The notes: a model not told the origin generated them from the sequence alone. 64,000 nt of DNA from Amycolatopsis endophytica (GCF_013410405.1 NZ_JACCFK010000001.1:2232001-2296000), one strand, 5' to 3'; counted from the stretch's first letter, positions 52,700-61,608 are shown. Made by a program: numbers and translations.

Positions 52700-53572
52700 A
52701 TGACAGCGAACACACTGGCCGGCGGGACCTTCACGATGACGCAGGACGTGACGGTCGGCCGCATGGGCTACGGCGCGATGCAGCTGGCCGGACCGGGCGT
52801 GCTCGGCCCGCCCGCCGACCGCGGCGCCGCGGTCGCCCTGCTGCGCGAGGCCGTCGAGCTGGGCGTCAACCACTTCGACACGGCCGACTTCTACGGCCCG
52901 CACATCACGAACCAGATCATCCGCGAGGCCCTGCACCCCTACGACGGGCTGGTCGTGGTGACCAAGGTCGGCGCGGTGCGCGACGCCGACGGCGGCTGGG
53001 TGCACGAGCGCTCGCCCGAACAGCTGCGTGCCCAGGTCCACGACAACCTGCGCAACCTCGGCGTCGACGCGCTCGACGTGGTCAACCTGCGCGTCGGTGG
53101 TGGCGACGACGGGCACTCGGCGGTGCCCGGCTCGATCGCCGAGCCGTTCACCGCGCTCGCCGAGATGCGGCAGGAGGGGCTGATCAAGTACCTCGGAATC
53201 AGCACGGTCAACGCGGAGCAGGTGGCGCAGGCGCAGTCGATCGCGCCGGTCGTGTGCGTGCAGAACGGCTACAACGTCGCCCACCGCGAGGACGACGACC
53301 TGGTCGCCTCGCTGGCCGCGCAGGGCATCGCGTACGTGCCGTACTTCCCGCTCGGCGGTTTTTCGCCGCTGCAGTCGAAGACGCTCGATGACGTCGCCGC
53401 CCGCCTCGGCACGACCCCGATGGCCGTCGCGCTGGCGTGGCTGCTGCAGCGCTCGCCGAACATCCTGCTCATCCCGGGCACCTCCTCCGCGGCGCACCTC
53501 CGCGAAAACGTCGCGGCCGCCACGCTGGAGCTGCCCGCCGACGCCCTCACCGAACTGAACGCCATCGCCTGA
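52700..53572 (+). CDS. Aldo/keto reductase
   Basis: A 290-residue NADPH-dependent AKR. The catalytic tetrad is visible in HFDTADFYGPH (Asp, Tyr) and VVTKVGAVRD (Lys); the usual His position has Asn in VVNLRV, an odd substitution for the family. The cofactor segment IPGTSSAAHLRENVAA is present. ATG 52700 with GGAGGGAAG upstream. It is divergent from the TetR gene that probably controls it. A 21-bp repeat array starts 10 bp after its stop codon. Confidence 0.83.
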   Translation: MTANTLAGGTFTMTQDVTVGRMGYGAMQLAGPGVLGPPADRGAAVALLREAVELGVNHFDTADFYGPHITNQIIREALHPYDGLVVVTKVGAVRDADGGWVHERSPEQLRAQVHDNLRNLGVDALDVVNLRVGGGDDGHSAVPGSIAEPFTALAEMRQEGLIKYLGISTVNAEQVAQAQSIAPVVCVQNGYNVAHREDDDLVASLAAQGIAYVPYFPLGGFSPLQSKTLDDVAARLGTTPMAVALAWLLQRSPNILLIPGTSSAAHLRENVAAATLELPADALTELNAIA

Positions 53573-53582
53573 CCCGCGCCGC

Positions 53583-53708
53583 GTCGGCCGCCCCGGTCGC
53601 CGTGTTTGCCGCTCCGGTCGTCGTGTTTGCCGCTCCGGTCGTCGTGTTTGCCGCTCCGGTCCGCGTGTTGGCCGTCCCGGTCGGCGTGTTGGCCGCTCGG
53701 GGCGGCGC
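53583..53708 (+). repeat. Six tandem 21-bp repeats between AKR and kinase genes
   Basis: Units start exactly at 53583, 53604, 53625, 53646, 53667 and 53688 (consensus GTTTGCCGCTCCGGTCGTCGT). All have the same orientation. It is the same unit family as the array at 57870-58046, but without hairpins or terminal repeats. Located in a convergent gap. Confidence 0.82.
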
Positions 53709-53713
53709 GCGGG

Positions 53714-54271
53714 TCAGGCGACGATCAGGTGCAGGCCGCGGGCGGCGGTGTCACGGTCGATGACGGTGAGTTCGTTCCAGCCGCGGCGCTTGCCTTCGGT
53801 GAGCAGGGCACGCACGCGCGGCAGCCGCCGGAGGTGGCGGCAGAACGACGCCGACCGCAGCACGCGGCCGCGCGTCCGCTGTCCGGTCAGCGCCTCCTCC
53901 GGCGTGCAGTCCACCCACAGGAGGTGCCGTCGCCGTCCGGTGAGCAGCCCGGTCAGCACCAGCCACGCCCTGGTCGCCGCGCCGGTCGCCGGATCGTGCA
54001 CGACGACCGGGCCGGGCGTGCGGATCGCGGCCAGCACCACGCGCAGCCGGTGCAGGACGTGCACCGCCGGGCGGTAGCGGCGGTACGGCGTGCCCGGCGG
54101 CAGGGCGGCGGCGAGCCGGTCCCGCATCTGGTCGGAGTCGAGGACCTCGACCGGGCGACTGGCCTGTGTGCTGCGCAGCAGGGTGCTCTTGCCCGAGCCC
54201 GGCAGCCCGGCGATGACGAGCAGCGCCCGCGGTCCGATCGACATCTCCAGTGCGGTGCCGGTGGTCCTCAT
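53714..54271 (-). CDS. P-loop kinase-like ATPase (AAA_33/zeta-toxin-like fold)
   Basis: A 185-residue protein with Walker A GLPGSGKST (residues ~23-31), VLDSDQMRDRL and VVHDPATGA, then LLWVDCTPEEALTGQRTRGR, a pattern of small nucleotide or antibiotic kinases (AAA_33). ATG 54271. It stands alone between a convergent repeat array and the MFS gene. The substrate is unknown. Confidence 0.75.
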   Translation of the reverse strand: MRTTGTALEMSIGPRALLVIAGLPGSGKSTLLRSTQASRPVEVLDSDQMRDRLAAALPPGTPYRRYRPAVHVLHRLRVVLAAIRTPGPVVVHDPATGAATRAWLVLTGLLTGRRRHLLWVDCTPEEALTGQRTRGRVLRSASFCRHLRRLPRVRALLTEGKRRGWNELTVIDRDTAARGLHLIVA

Positions 54272-54331
54272 GTCTACGCCAACGCGTGATCACACCGCCT
54301 GCGTTCCTCACTTACCGGTCAAACCGGTCAT

Positions 54332-55519
54332 TCACAGCGCAGCCGCAGCGGGCGCGTGGACCGTGCGACGGCGCAGCGCGAACGCCACCAGCGCGAACCC
54401 GAGCCCGAACACGCCTGCCGCCGCGAAACCCCAGCCGGGGCCACTGTGGTCGATCACGAACCCGACCACCGGGCTGCCCGCGGCCATGCCGAGCCGGGTC
54501 GCCGAGTCGAGCAGGCCCATCGCCTCACCGCGAACCCGAGGCGGCGCGAGGCCGGTGATCTCCTCCGCGGTGGAGGCGAGCGTCGGCGCGCAGGCCAGGT
54601 TCGTCGGCACCAGCGCGAGCGCCAGCAGCCACCACGGCAGCCCGGTGGCGAACCCGACCGGGATCACGAGCACGGTCAGCAGCAGCATGAGCCGCGCCTG
54701 CGACAGCGACCGCCGGACCGCGCCGTGCACGACCCCGCCGATCACCGACGCGACACACATCACCGCGATCACGACGCCCGTCCAGCCCACCTCGCCGGTC
54801 GACCGCAGCGCGGCGAGCGTCGCCAGTTCCGTGCCGATCAGGCAGAACAACGCGCCCGCGGCGACCAGCAGGGCGCCGACGAGCCGCGGCGTGAGCCATT
54901 CGCGCATCGGCGGCCGCTCCGCGCTGACCGCCTCGGCCTCGTGCCGGACAGGCGGGTCGAACCAGTACAGCGCGAGAGTCCCGAGGCCGAAACACACGCC
55001 GATCCCGCTCAGCGCGAGCGTCGAGGACACCTGCGTGGACAGGGCGATCCCGGCGCTCGGCCCGATCATGAACGAGGCTTCGAGCAGGACCGAGTCGAGC
55101 GAGTACGCCGAGCGCCGCGACTCCGGCGGCACCAGCGCGGTGAGGACCTGCCGGGCGATCGAGCTGGCGGGCAGCACGAGCATCCCCGCGGGCAGTGCCG
55201 TCGCGAGCAGCGCCGCGTACGGCAGGTGCGGGGTCGCGAGCCAGAACACCGCCGACGTCGAACCGCAGACCGCGGTCACCGGGCGCAGGCCGTGGCGGTC
55301 GATCATCCGGCCGACCAGCGGGGCGCCGAGCGCGCTGCCGAGCATCGTCGCGGTGCCGACCAGGCCGGCCTGCCCGTAGCCGCGGCCGAGGTCGCTGACC
55401 ACGTGCAGCGTCAGCGTGATGCCGGTGGCCGTCATCGGCAGGCGGGTGAGGAAGAACAGCAGCATCGCCGTCGGCACGCCGGGCACGGCGAGGACGCGGC
55501 GGTACGGCTGGAGGGGCAC
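54332..55519 (-). CDS. MFS transporter (drug-exporter-like)
   Basis: A 395-residue, 12-TM major facilitator. Motif A-like [19 protein letters not shown] occurs after TM2, and the second half has [24 protein letters not shown]. Overall it resembles actinobacterial efflux permeases. GTG 55519 ([14 protein letters not shown]) is chosen; the longer frame runs into the divergent fur promoter. It is divergent from the Fur-catalase operon with 131 bp between them. The substrate is unknown. Confidence 0.82.
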   Translation of the reverse strand: MPLQPYRRVLAVPGVPTAMLLFFLTRLPMTATGITLTLHVVSDLGRGYGQAGLVGTATMLGSALGAPLVGRMIDRHGLRPVTAVCGSTSAVFWLATPHLPYAALLATALPAGMLVLPASSIARQVLTALVPPESRRSAYSLDSVLLEASFMIGPSAGIALSTQVSSTLALSGIGVCFGLGTLALYWFDPPVRHEAEAVSAERPPMREWLTPRLVGALLVAAGALFCLIGTELATLAALRSTGEVGWTGVVIAVMCVASVIGGVVHGAVRRSLSQARLMLLLTVLVIPVGFATGLPWWLLALALVPTNLACAPTLASTAEEITGLAPPRVRGEAMGLLDSATRLGMAAGSPVVGFVIDHSGPGWGFAAAGVFGLGFALVAFALRRRTVHAPAAAAL

Positions 55520-55595
55520 GCTCCCACTTTGGCACGGGCGTGCAAGTCCTTTTCTGCGGCCGACCTGGGGCGAGGTCACCCGGAGTGGTGAGTTG

Positions 55596-55636
55596 TCTGG
55601 AGTCGTTCCAGATTTTTTCTTGACTGATTCCAGATT
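55596..55636. promoter_or_regulatory. Fur-type (CatR/FurA) operator region before furA-katA
   Basis: TCTGGA-N5-TCCAGA (55596-55612) is a perfect 6-bp inverted repeat. The half TCCAGATT repeats 22 bp later (55629-55636), overlapping TTGACT at 55620-55625, a good -35 box, with CACTGT 17 bp downstream. Autoregulation by the Fur-type repressor is the usual arrangement. Confidence 0.65.
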
Positions 55637-55650
55637 AGCGGGCACTGTGG

Positions 55651-56106
55651 ATGTCGATGCCTCACCCAGTCAGCCCCGTGCGGGACCAGCTCAAAGCCGC
55701 CGGCCTGCGGATCACCGCTCCGCGGGTCGCCGTGCTGGAGTGGCTCGCCGGGCATCCGCACAGCACCGCCGAGCAGGTCACGGCGGGTGTTCGTGTGGTG
55801 CTCGGTTCCGTGTCGGCCCAGGCGGTCTACGACGTCCTGCGTGCCTGCGCGAACGCGGAGCTGGTGCGGCGCATCGAACCGGCCGGTCACCCGGCCCGGT
55901 TCGAGACGCGAACCGGGGACAACCACCACCACCTCGTCTGCCGCGGCTGTGGCCGGGCCGAGGACGTCGACTGCGTCCACGGTGCCGCGCCCTGCCTGGC
56001 GCCGTCCGACACCGCGGGTTTCGTGGTGGAGGAGGCGGAGGTCGTCTTCTGGGGTCTGTGTCCGGCCTGTTCCACCATCCACCACGACAAGGAGGTGTCG
56101 GCGTGA
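55651..56106 (+). CDS. furA: Fur-family peroxide-sensing repressor (FurA/CatR type)
   Basis: A 151-residue Fur-family protein. The N-terminal winged helix spans ~10-80 ([44 protein letters not shown]). The metal-binding [17 protein letters not shown] and C-terminal [12 protein letters not shown] provide the regulatory and structural sites. ATG 55651; another ATG 6 nt later is possible. It overlaps the catalase start (GTGA) and probably represses its own operon until hydrogen peroxide oxidises it. Confidence 0.87.
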   Translation: MSMPHPVSPVRDQLKAAGLRITAPRVAVLEWLAGHPHSTAEQVTAGVRVVLGSVSAQAVYDVLRACANAELVRRIEPAGHPARFETRTGDNHHHLVCRGCGRAEDVDCVHGAAPCLAPSDTAGFVVEEAEVVFWGLCPACSTIHHDKEVSA

Positions 56107-57545
56107 CGAAGCCGACCACCAACAACGTCGGCATCCCGGTCGCCAGCGACAACGATTCGCTGACGATCGGCGCCAACGGCCCGATCCTGTTGCAGGACCA
56201 CTACCTCATCGAGAAGAACGCGCACTTCAACCGCGAGCGCGTCCCGGAGCGCGTGGTGCACGCGAAGGGCGGCGGTGCGTTCGGTTTCCTCGAGGTCACC
56301 GAGGACGTCAGCCAGTTCACGAAGGCCGCCCTGTTCCAGCCGGGTGCCCGCACCGAAAGCCTCATCCGGTTCTCGTCGGTGGCAGGCGAGAACGGTTCGC
56401 CCGACACCTGGCGCGACCCGCGCGGGTTCGCCGTGAAGTTCTACACCTCGCAGGGCAACTACGACCTCGTCGGCAACAACACGCCGGTGTTCTTCATCCG
56501 CGATCCGATCAAGTTCCCGGACTTCATCCACTCGCAGAAGCGCCGCGCCGACAACCACCTGCGCGACCACAACATCCAGTGGGACTTCTGGACCCTGCGC
56601 CCGGAGTCGGCGCACCAGGTCACCTGGCTGATGGGCGACCGCGGCATCCCGTCGAACTGGCGTGAGATGGACGGTTTCGGCTCGCACACCTACCTGTGGG
56701 AGAACGCGGGCGGCGAGAAGTTCTGGGTGAAGTACCACTTCAAGACCGACCAGGGCATCGGCTACCTGCCGCAGGACGAGGCCGACCGCATCGCGGGCGC
56801 GGATTCGGACTTCTACATCCGCGACCTGTGGACCGCGATCGAGCAGGGCAACCACCCCAGCTGGACGCTCTACGTCCAGGTCATGCCGTACGCGGAGGCG
56901 GCGGACTACCGGTTCAACCCGTTCGACCTGACGAAGGTGTGGCCGCACGCCGACTACCCGCTCATCAAGGTCGGCCGGTACGTGCTCGACCGCAACCCGT
57001 CGAACTACTTCGCGGAGATCGAGCAGGCCGCCTTCGCGCCGACGAACCTGGTGCCCGGCATCGGCCCGTCGCCGGACAAGATGCTGCAGGGCAGGCTGTT
57101 CGCCTACCCGGACGCGCACCGCTACCGGATCGGCGCGAACTTCGCGCAGCTGCCGGTGAACGCGCCCAAGTCCGAGGTGAACACCTACTCCCGCGACGGC
57201 GCGATGGCCTACCGCAACCCGGGCAACCCGGTGTACGCACCGAACTCGTTCGGCGGCCCGCACGCTGACGCGGCGTACGCCGGTGAGACCGCCTCGGCCT
57301 ACGGTGTCGAGGACGAGGTCATCCGCAGCGCCTACAAGCTGCACGCCGAGGACGACGACTTCGGCCAGGCGGGAACGTTGGTACGCAAGGTGATGGACGA
57401 CGAGCAGCGTGAGCGGCTCGCGCAGAACATCATCGGCCACGCGAAGGGCGGCGTTTCGGAACCGGTGCTGGAGCGGGTGTTCGAGTACTGGCGCAACGTG
57501 GACAAGACCCTGGGCGACAAGGTTGCCGAGGCGTTCGGCAAGTAG
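56103..57545 (+). CDS. katA: Monofunctional heme catalase
   Basis: Decomposes hydrogen peroxide in the cytoplasm. A 480-residue small-subunit clade catalase. Active-site His53 in [12 protein letters not shown], Asn126/127 in [15 protein letters not shown], and the heme-ligand Tyr336 in [14 protein letters not shown] are all in place. GTG 56103 overlaps the furA stop codon by 3 nt, so the two are coupled. A T-rich terminator follows. Confidence 0.95.
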   Translation: MTKPTTNNVGIPVASDNDSLTIGANGPILLQDHYLIEKNAHFNRERVPERVVHAKGGGAFGFLEVTEDVSQFTKAALFQPGARTESLIRFSSVAGENGSPDTWRDPRGFAVKFYTSQGNYDLVGNNTPVFFIRDPIKFPDFIHSQKRRADNHLRDHNIQWDFWTLRPESAHQVTWLMGDRGIPSNWREMDGFGSHTYLWENAGGEKFWVKYHFKTDQGIGYLPQDEADRIAGADSDFYIRDLWTAIEQGNHPSWTLYVQVMPYAEAADYRFNPFDLTKVWPHADYPLIKVGRYVLDRNPSNYFAEIEQAAFAPTNLVPGIGPSPDKMLQGRLFAYPDAHRYRIGANFAQLPVNAPKSEVNTYSRDGAMAYRNPGNPVYAPNSFGGPHADAAYAGETASAYGVEDEVIRSAYKLHAEDDDFGQAGTLVRKVMDDEQRERLAQNIIGHAKGGVSEPVLERVFEYWRNVDKTLGDKVAEAFGK

Positions 57546-57566
57546 TTCTCTCCCACCACGGAGTAC

Positions 57567-57603
57567 GCGGCCCGGTAAGTCCAATGTGGTCTCGCCGGGC
57601 CGC
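57567..57603 (+). terminator. katA terminator
   Basis: GCGGCCCGG (57567-57575) pairs with CCGGGCCGC (57595-57603), directly followed by TTTT. A conventional intrinsic terminator. Confidence 0.8.
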
Positions 57604-57689
57604 TTTTCGTCGGGTGGGCGCTACGCGGGTTGTTGCGCTGCGCGCGGCTGGGAGCGCCGGCTTCGCTTCGCTACGCCCCGATTGGGCCG

Positions 57690-57793
57690 CCCCGATTTTT
57701 CATCTGTTTCTGCGGCCGAGCAGGCGGTGTCAAGGCGGGAAAGAGTACCTTGACTCCGCCTGATCGGCCGCAGAACTGGGCTGTGTATCGGGG
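57690..57793 (+). repeat. Covarying hairpin D of the composite element
   Basis: Outer arms CCCCGAT (57690-57696) with ATCGGGG (57787-57793), middle arms TTCTGCGGCCGA (57708-57719) with TCGGCCGCAGAA (57764-57775), inner arms TCAAGG (57730-57735) with CCTTGA (57748-57753). The middle stem differs from A1 (TTTGGC.. to TTCTGC..) with matching change on the other side. Confidence 0.82.
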
Positions 57794-57869
57794 TGCGGGG
57801 GAGGGCTGGGGCGGCTGTCGGGTCGGGTTCCGTTGCCGGGCGGCGGTTGTGCAGGTGAGTGGTGTACCG

Positions 57870-58046
57870 GAAGAGCAAACACGCCGCCCGGAAGAGCCAA
57901 CACGCCGCCCGGAAGAGCAAACACGCCGCCCGGAAGGGCCAACACGCCAGCCGGAGCGGCCAACACGCCGCGCGCCGCGCCGTGTTTGCCGCTCCGGGCA
58001 CCGTGTTTGCCGTTCCCGGCGGCGTGTTGGCTGCTCCGGGGCGGCG
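57870..58046. repeat. 21-bp repeat array with inversion (5 + 3 units)
   Basis: Forward units GAAGAGCAAACACGCCGCCCG start at 57870, 57891, 57912, 57933 and 57954. Reversed units (GTTTGCCGCTCCGGGCACCGT type) are in register at 57984, 58005 and 58026. The reversed unit is the same family as at 53583. Confidence 0.8.
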
Positions 58047-58100
58047 CCCGGCAACGGCAAGTGATCCGGCACTGTGTCTGCCGGGCTTTCCTCTCCCGCA

Positions 58101-58159
58101 ACCGATCCCCAGCCGTCGTTGGCGGTCTGCTCGATCGCCAAAACACTGAACGATCGGGT
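58101..58159 (-). repeat. Shortened hairpin E of the composite element
   Basis: Reverse-oriented counterpart of hairpin D lacking the constant inner stem: only TTGGCG (58119-58124) with CGCCAA (58136-58141), plus outer ACCGATC (58101-58107) and GATCGGGT (58152-58159). Represents internal deletion of the core. Confidence 0.7.
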
Positions 58160-58472
58160 CCGGGAGGGGCAATCCGTTGCGAGCTTGCGAGCTCGGCGCT
58201 TGGGAAACCCGCGTAGCGGCTACGAGAAACACCTGAACGAGCGGCTGCTGCATCGCGGAAGAAGCATCCAGTCACCCACCGCATGCATTCCATCCCACCC
58301 CGGAACGCCGAAACCTCCACCGATCGCACCTTTCGGGCGGTTTCACCCGCGCCGGAATCCCTGCACGTGAAGGACCGCCGGTCCCCATCCGAGTGGCGGA
58401 TGGGTGAGTGGCGAACACCGTTGGTACCTCTGGGCATCGGGCAAGGGTGCGTCAGGCCAGGAGGTAGGGAAA

Positions 58473-58970
58473 ATGCGAGGGAAGTTCGCCCGGATCGTCG
58501 CCGTGGCGGTGGCAGGCAGTGTTCTGGCGCTGGGTGGCGCCACGATGGCCGTCGCCGACGGGAAGGGCACGTCCAGCACACAGGCCGCCGGTGAGCAGTT
58601 GCTCCAGATGCGCACGCAGCTCGTCGACTCGGCCTATTCGGCTGATGTGGTGGGCACCCAGCGTGCGCTGGGGCAGGTGAGCCCACTGCTCGGCGACCTC
58701 GCCGCGGGTCAGCAGTACCAGATCCAGTCCGACGCACGGCAAACGGCGGCGTCCGCCCGGGACGACGCCACCAACGCGAGCCGGATCATCGCCGACCCGG
58801 CTCAGGCGGCCACGATCAAGCAGGTGCCCTCGACGTCGCCGCTGCAGAGCCCGCCGCCGCCGCTGGACATCGTCGCGGACCTGCTCCGGACGCTCATCGA
58901 AAAGCTCACGGAGCTGTTGAACGCGCTGACCGGCACCCCGCCGCCCGCGTTGCAGGTCCCGGCCGTCTGA
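58473..58970 (+). CDS. Small secreted protein, paralog 1
   Basis: A 165-residue exported protein. Signal peptide MRGKFARIVAVAVAGSVLALGGATMAVA is followed by GKGTSSTQAAGEQLLQMRTQL, an Ala/Gln-rich helical region, LGQVSPLLGDLAAGQQYQIQSDAR and a C-terminal amphipathic LLRTLIEKLTELLNALTG with proline-rich flanks. ATG 58473 with GGAGG 10 nt upstream. Its neighbour at 59319 is a clear duplicate (same signal and core motifs). No known family; a cell-wall or surface role is inferred. Confidence 0.72.
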   Translation: MRGKFARIVAVAVAGSVLALGGATMAVADGKGTSSTQAAGEQLLQMRTQLVDSAYSADVVGTQRALGQVSPLLGDLAAGQQYQIQSDARQTAASARDDATNASRIIADPAQAATIKQVPSTSPLQSPPPPLDIVADLLRTLIEKLTELLNALTGTPPPALQVPAV

Positions 58971-59318
58971 GCCCCCGAGCAGGGAGACCGGAATCCGGTG
59001 TGGACGTCCACACCGGATTCCGGTCTTGCCGTCGGCGGACGGGGTGACGTGGGTGACGTGCGTCGCCCGGAGGTCGGAAGCAGCGGTTCGGGTGAGTTTC
59101 GCGCCACCGGTGGGTGAGCGGGACACTCAGGGCAATACTTGGTCGTCAAAATCTTGATCAACCGGGCGATCAGCAAGGGCCCGGCGTTCATCAGATGCGG
59201 GGGTTTGCCGCCGTCACCCGGATCCGGCACGTGAACGGCCTTGGGCGTTCGAGTGGTGGGAGATCAACTAGGCAGGTACTCCTGAGCCTGACAGGTCCAC
59301 CGAGGCCAGGAGGTTGAA
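58971..59318. other. Gap between the two secreted paralogs
   Basis: Begins with the perfect palindromic terminator 58987-59024. The remaining ~290 bp carry the promoter and leader of paralog 2; GGCCAGGAGGT before the start is shared with paralog 1. No gene is supported. Confidence 0.7.
58987..59024 (+). terminator. Perfect 38-bp palindrome after secreted paralog 1
   Basis: ACCGGAATCCGGTGTGGAC joined directly to GTCCACACCGGATTCCGGT: 19 bp each side with no spacer, followed by CTTG. A related palindrome ends paralog 2, so gene and terminator were duplicated together. Confidence 0.78.
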
Positions 59319-59825
59319 ATGAAAGGCAAGTTCGCCAGGGCCATCGCGGTCGCGGTGGCAGGCAGCGTGCTGGCGCTCTCCGGCGCCGGCGTCGCCGCGG
59401 CCGGCGGAAAGGGCACGTCCAGCACGCAGGCCGCCGGAGAACAGGTCCTCCAGCTGCGCGACCAGCTGGCCACGGCCGCCTACGCTGCCGACGTGCCCGC
59501 CACCCAGCGTTCGCTCGGCCAGATGAGCCCGCTGCTCGGCGACCTCGCCGCGGGCCAGAAGTACCAGATTCAGTCCGACGCCCAGCAGACCGCAGCCGCG
59601 GGCAACGACTACGCGAGCGAAGCGAGCCGCATCCTGGCCGACCCGTCGAAGGCGAGCGAGGCGCGCCAGCTGCCGCCGGTGCCGGAGATCCCGGACCTGC
59701 CGCCGCCGCTGAACCTCGTCAGCAACCTGCTCAAGAACCTGTTGAAGACCGTGACCAGCCTCCTCGCTTCGCTGCTCGGCGCAGCTCCGCCGCTACCGGT
59801 TCCGGTGCCGGTTCCGGTGGCCTGA
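59319..59825 (+). CDS. Small secreted protein, paralog 2
   Basis: A 168-residue duplicate of the protein at 58473: signal MKGKFARAIAVAVAGSVLAL, then GKGTSSTQAAGEQVLQLRDQL and LGQMSPLLGDLAAGQKYQIQSDAQQ. The C-terminal part differs, with LLKNLLKTVTSLLASLLG and a terminal VPVPVPV stretch, so the tails have diverged while the core is preserved. ATG 59319 with GGAGGTTG 5 nt upstream. A tandem duplication of likely surface-associated helical proteins. Confidence 0.73.
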   Translation: MKGKFARAIAVAVAGSVLALSGAGVAAAGGKGTSSTQAAGEQVLQLRDQLATAAYAADVPATQRSLGQMSPLLGDLAAGQKYQIQSDAQQTAAAGNDYASEASRILADPSKASEARQLPPVPEIPDLPPPLNLVSNLLKNLLKTVTSLLASLLGAAPPLPVPVPVPVA

Positions 59826-59846
59826 ACAACCACCCGGCAGGGGGTG

Positions 59847-59884
59847 ACCGGGGTCCGGTGTGGACATCCACATCGGACCCCGGT
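59847..59884 (+). terminator. Palindromic terminator after secreted paralog 2
   Basis: ACCGGGGTCCGGTGTGGAC / ATCCACATCGGACCCCGGT: 17 of 19 positions pair, followed by CCTTTTT. Compared with 58987-59024 the outer part changed GAATC to GGGTC with a matching change opposite, keeping the stem. Confidence 0.8.
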
Positions 59885-59890
59885 CCTTTT

Positions 59891-60937
59891 TCACGCCCGC
59901 AGGCCGAGACGCAGCGCGCCCGCCGCCTCGGAGGCCGCTTCCCGGAAGCGCTTGCCGACGCCGAGGAAGTTCATGTACCCGTGGATCAGGTCACGCTGAC
60001 GGCTCAACGTCACCGGCACGTTCGCGGCACGCAGCTTCGCCGCGTACTCCTCACCCTCGTCGCGCAGCGGGTCGAAACCGGCCGTCGCCACGTAGGCGGG
60101 CGGCAGGCCAGTGAAGTCCTCGGTCAGCAACGGGGACAACCGCGGATCGGTCCGGTCCACGCCGGCGGGCGCGTAGTGGTCGGCGAACCACGTCATGTCG
60201 GCGTCGGTGAGGAAGAAGCCCCTGCCGAAGACCTCCCGTGACCGGCGCCGCCTGCTCGCGTCGACACTCGGGTAGAGCAGCAGCTGGAACACCGGTGCCG
60301 CGCCACCACGGGCCGTCGTGACCTGTGCCGTCACCGCGGCGAGGTTGCCGCCCGCACTGTCCCCGCCCACCGCGATGCGGTCCGGGTCGACGTCCAGGTC
60401 CGTGGCCTTCGCGTGGGCGTAGTCGAACGCGGTGACGGCGTCCTCCGGCGCCGCCGGGAACGGGTTCTCCGGGGCGAGCCGGTACTCGACCGACAGCACC
60501 CGGACCCCGGCCTGCTTGGCGAAGTAGCGGGCCGCGTTGTCGTGGCTGGCGCGGCTGCCGACCACCCAGCCGCCGCCGTGGAAGAACACCAGCAGCGGCG
60601 ATGGCGACGGGATGCCCTCCGGCACGTACAGCGTGGCCGGGAGCGGCCCGTGTTCGGCCGGGATCACGACTTCCCGGGTGTGGACCGGCTCGATCGGTGT
60701 GCCGCTGACCAGGTGGCCGGAGTCGAGGATCCGCTGCCGGGCGATCTCCGGCGTGCCCGCGGCCATGCTGACCCGGGAGATCTGCTGGAGCCGCAACAGC
60801 AGTTGCGCGTCCAGCGCCAGCTCCTGCCCGTCCAGCCGGATCGCGCGGCCCGCGATGAGCCGTCGCACCGGCGCGGGGAGCCCGAAGATCAGTTGAGCCG
60901 CGGCGGCTTCGACGCGGCTCTGCAGTGAGGTCGCCAT
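59891..60937 (-). CDS. HSL-family alpha/beta-hydrolase (esterase)
   Basis: A 348-residue carboxylesterase of the hormone-sensitive-lipase family. The oxyanion motif LVFFHGGGWVVGS, nucleophile elbow VGGDSAGGNLA, and later Asp and His of the triad in TAGFDPLRDEGEEYA and DLIHGYMNF are visible. An ~80-residue N-terminal cap precedes the core. ATG 60937. Stands alone between the secreted paralogs and a divergent FMN reductase. Probable short-chain ester or lactone substrate. Confidence 0.88.
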   Translation of the reverse strand: MATSLQSRVEAAAAQLIFGLPAPVRRLIAGRAIRLDGQELALDAQLLLRLQQISRVSMAAGTPEIARQRILDSGHLVSGTPIEPVHTREVVIPAEHGPLPATLYVPEGIPSPSPLLVFFHGGGWVVGSRASHDNAARYFAKQAGVRVLSVEYRLAPENPFPAAPEDAVTAFDYAHAKATDLDVDPDRIAVGGDSAGGNLAAVTAQVTTARGGAAPVFQLLLYPSVDASRRRRSREVFGRGFFLTDADMTWFADHYAPAGVDRTDPRLSPLLTEDFTGLPPAYVATAGFDPLRDEGEEYAAKLRAANVPVTLSRQRDLIHGYMNFLGVGKRFREAASEAAGALRLGLRA

Positions 60938-61041
60938 GGCCCGTGACGTTACTCGCGGGTAGGCACGCTGGCCAGGTGTGACCGGTGCCTCCGTCCCAGA
61001 ACGTGGTCCTCTACTTAGGTGGAGGGGTTAGCCTCGAAGAC

Positions 61042-61608
61042 GTGACTAGTGCGGCGATCAACGTGGTCGGAATCGGCGGCTCCCTGCGCCCGGGCTCCCA
61101 GTCCGAGCGCGCACTGCGCATCGCGCTGGACAGCGCGGCCGCGGCCGGGGCCGAAACGCTCGCCCTGACCGGTGAAGACCTCGTGCTGCCGTTCTACGAT
61201 TCGGCACTGGAGGAGCGCACCCCGCAGGCCGTCCGCCTGGTCGAGGCGCTGCGCGGGGCCGACGGTGTGATCATCGTCTCGCCCGGCTACCACGGCGCGC
61301 TGTCCGGCCTGATCAAGAACGCCCTGGACTACGTCGAGGACCTGCGCCCGGACACCCGCCCCTACCTGGACGGACGCGCGGTCGGCCTGGCCGCCGTCGC
61401 GTTCGGCTGGCAGGCCGCCGTGACCACCCTCGACCAGCTGCGCACCATCACCCACGCGCTGCGTGGCTGGCCGACACCGCTCGGCGGCTCGGTCAACTCC
61501 GCCGAGGTCAAGTTCGACGAGGTCGGGGGCGCTTCCGAGGAGAAGGCCGTGACCACGCTCGAGCTCATCGGCAGGCAGGTCGTGGAGTTCGCCCGCGCCC
61601 GCCGCTGA
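61042..61608 (+). CDS. NADPH-dependent FMN reductase
   Basis: A 188-residue flavodoxin-like reductase. Family motifs are VVGIGGSLRPGSQSERAL near the N-terminus, IIVSPGYHGALSGLIKNALDYVEDL, and FGWQAAVTTLDQLRTI. GTG 61042 is preferred; a TTAGCCT box ~10 nt before suggests a leaderless transcript. The longer frame from 60985 is less likely. It supplies reduced FMN or acts on quinones/azo compounds; the exact role is unknown. Confidence 0.85.
   Translation: MTSAAINVVGIGGSLRPGSQSERALRIALDSAAAAGAETLALTGEDLVLPFYDSALEERTPQAVRLVEALRGADGVIIVSPGYHGALSGLIKNALDYVEDLRPDTRPYLDGRAVGLAAVAFGWQAAVTTLDQLRTITHALRGWPTPLGGSVNSAEVKFDEVGGASEEKAVTTLELIGRQVVEFARARR

Larger units (their letters stand above)
57619..58218. 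repeat. Composite inverted-repeat element, copy D (full length, 600 bp)
   Basis: The terminal inverted repeats CGCTACGCGGGTT (57619-57631) and AACCCGCGTAGCG (58206-58218) are identical to those of copy A. In order: hairpin (57690-57793), a 21-bp array with 5 forward and 3 reversed units (57870-58046), then a reversed, shortened hairpin (58101-58159). The array units differ from those in copy A although the architecture is the same. No transposase gene and no target duplication were found at the ends. Confidence 0.8.
57546..58472. other. Gene-free region between katA and a secreted-protein gene
   Basis: Contains the katA terminator, the composite element copy D (57619-58218), and the promoter/5' leader of the next gene. 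The frames here come from repeats (heptapeptide translations) and are not supported as genes. Confidence 0.8.

Noticed and set aside
53583..53708. Possible CRISPR array
   Set aside because: Units are contiguous 21-mers without unique spacers, and no cas genes are present.
57859..58149. Frames encoding heptapeptide repeats such as GRANTPP
   Set aside because: The 21-bp periodicity makes every frame repetitive on both strands; no ribosome-binding site and the array inverts midway, so non-coding repeats are the better reading.
58330..58472. Possible riboswitch (c-di-AMP type) before the secreted paralog
   Set aside because: The leader has some paired segments, but the conserved ydaO core sequences could not be matched.
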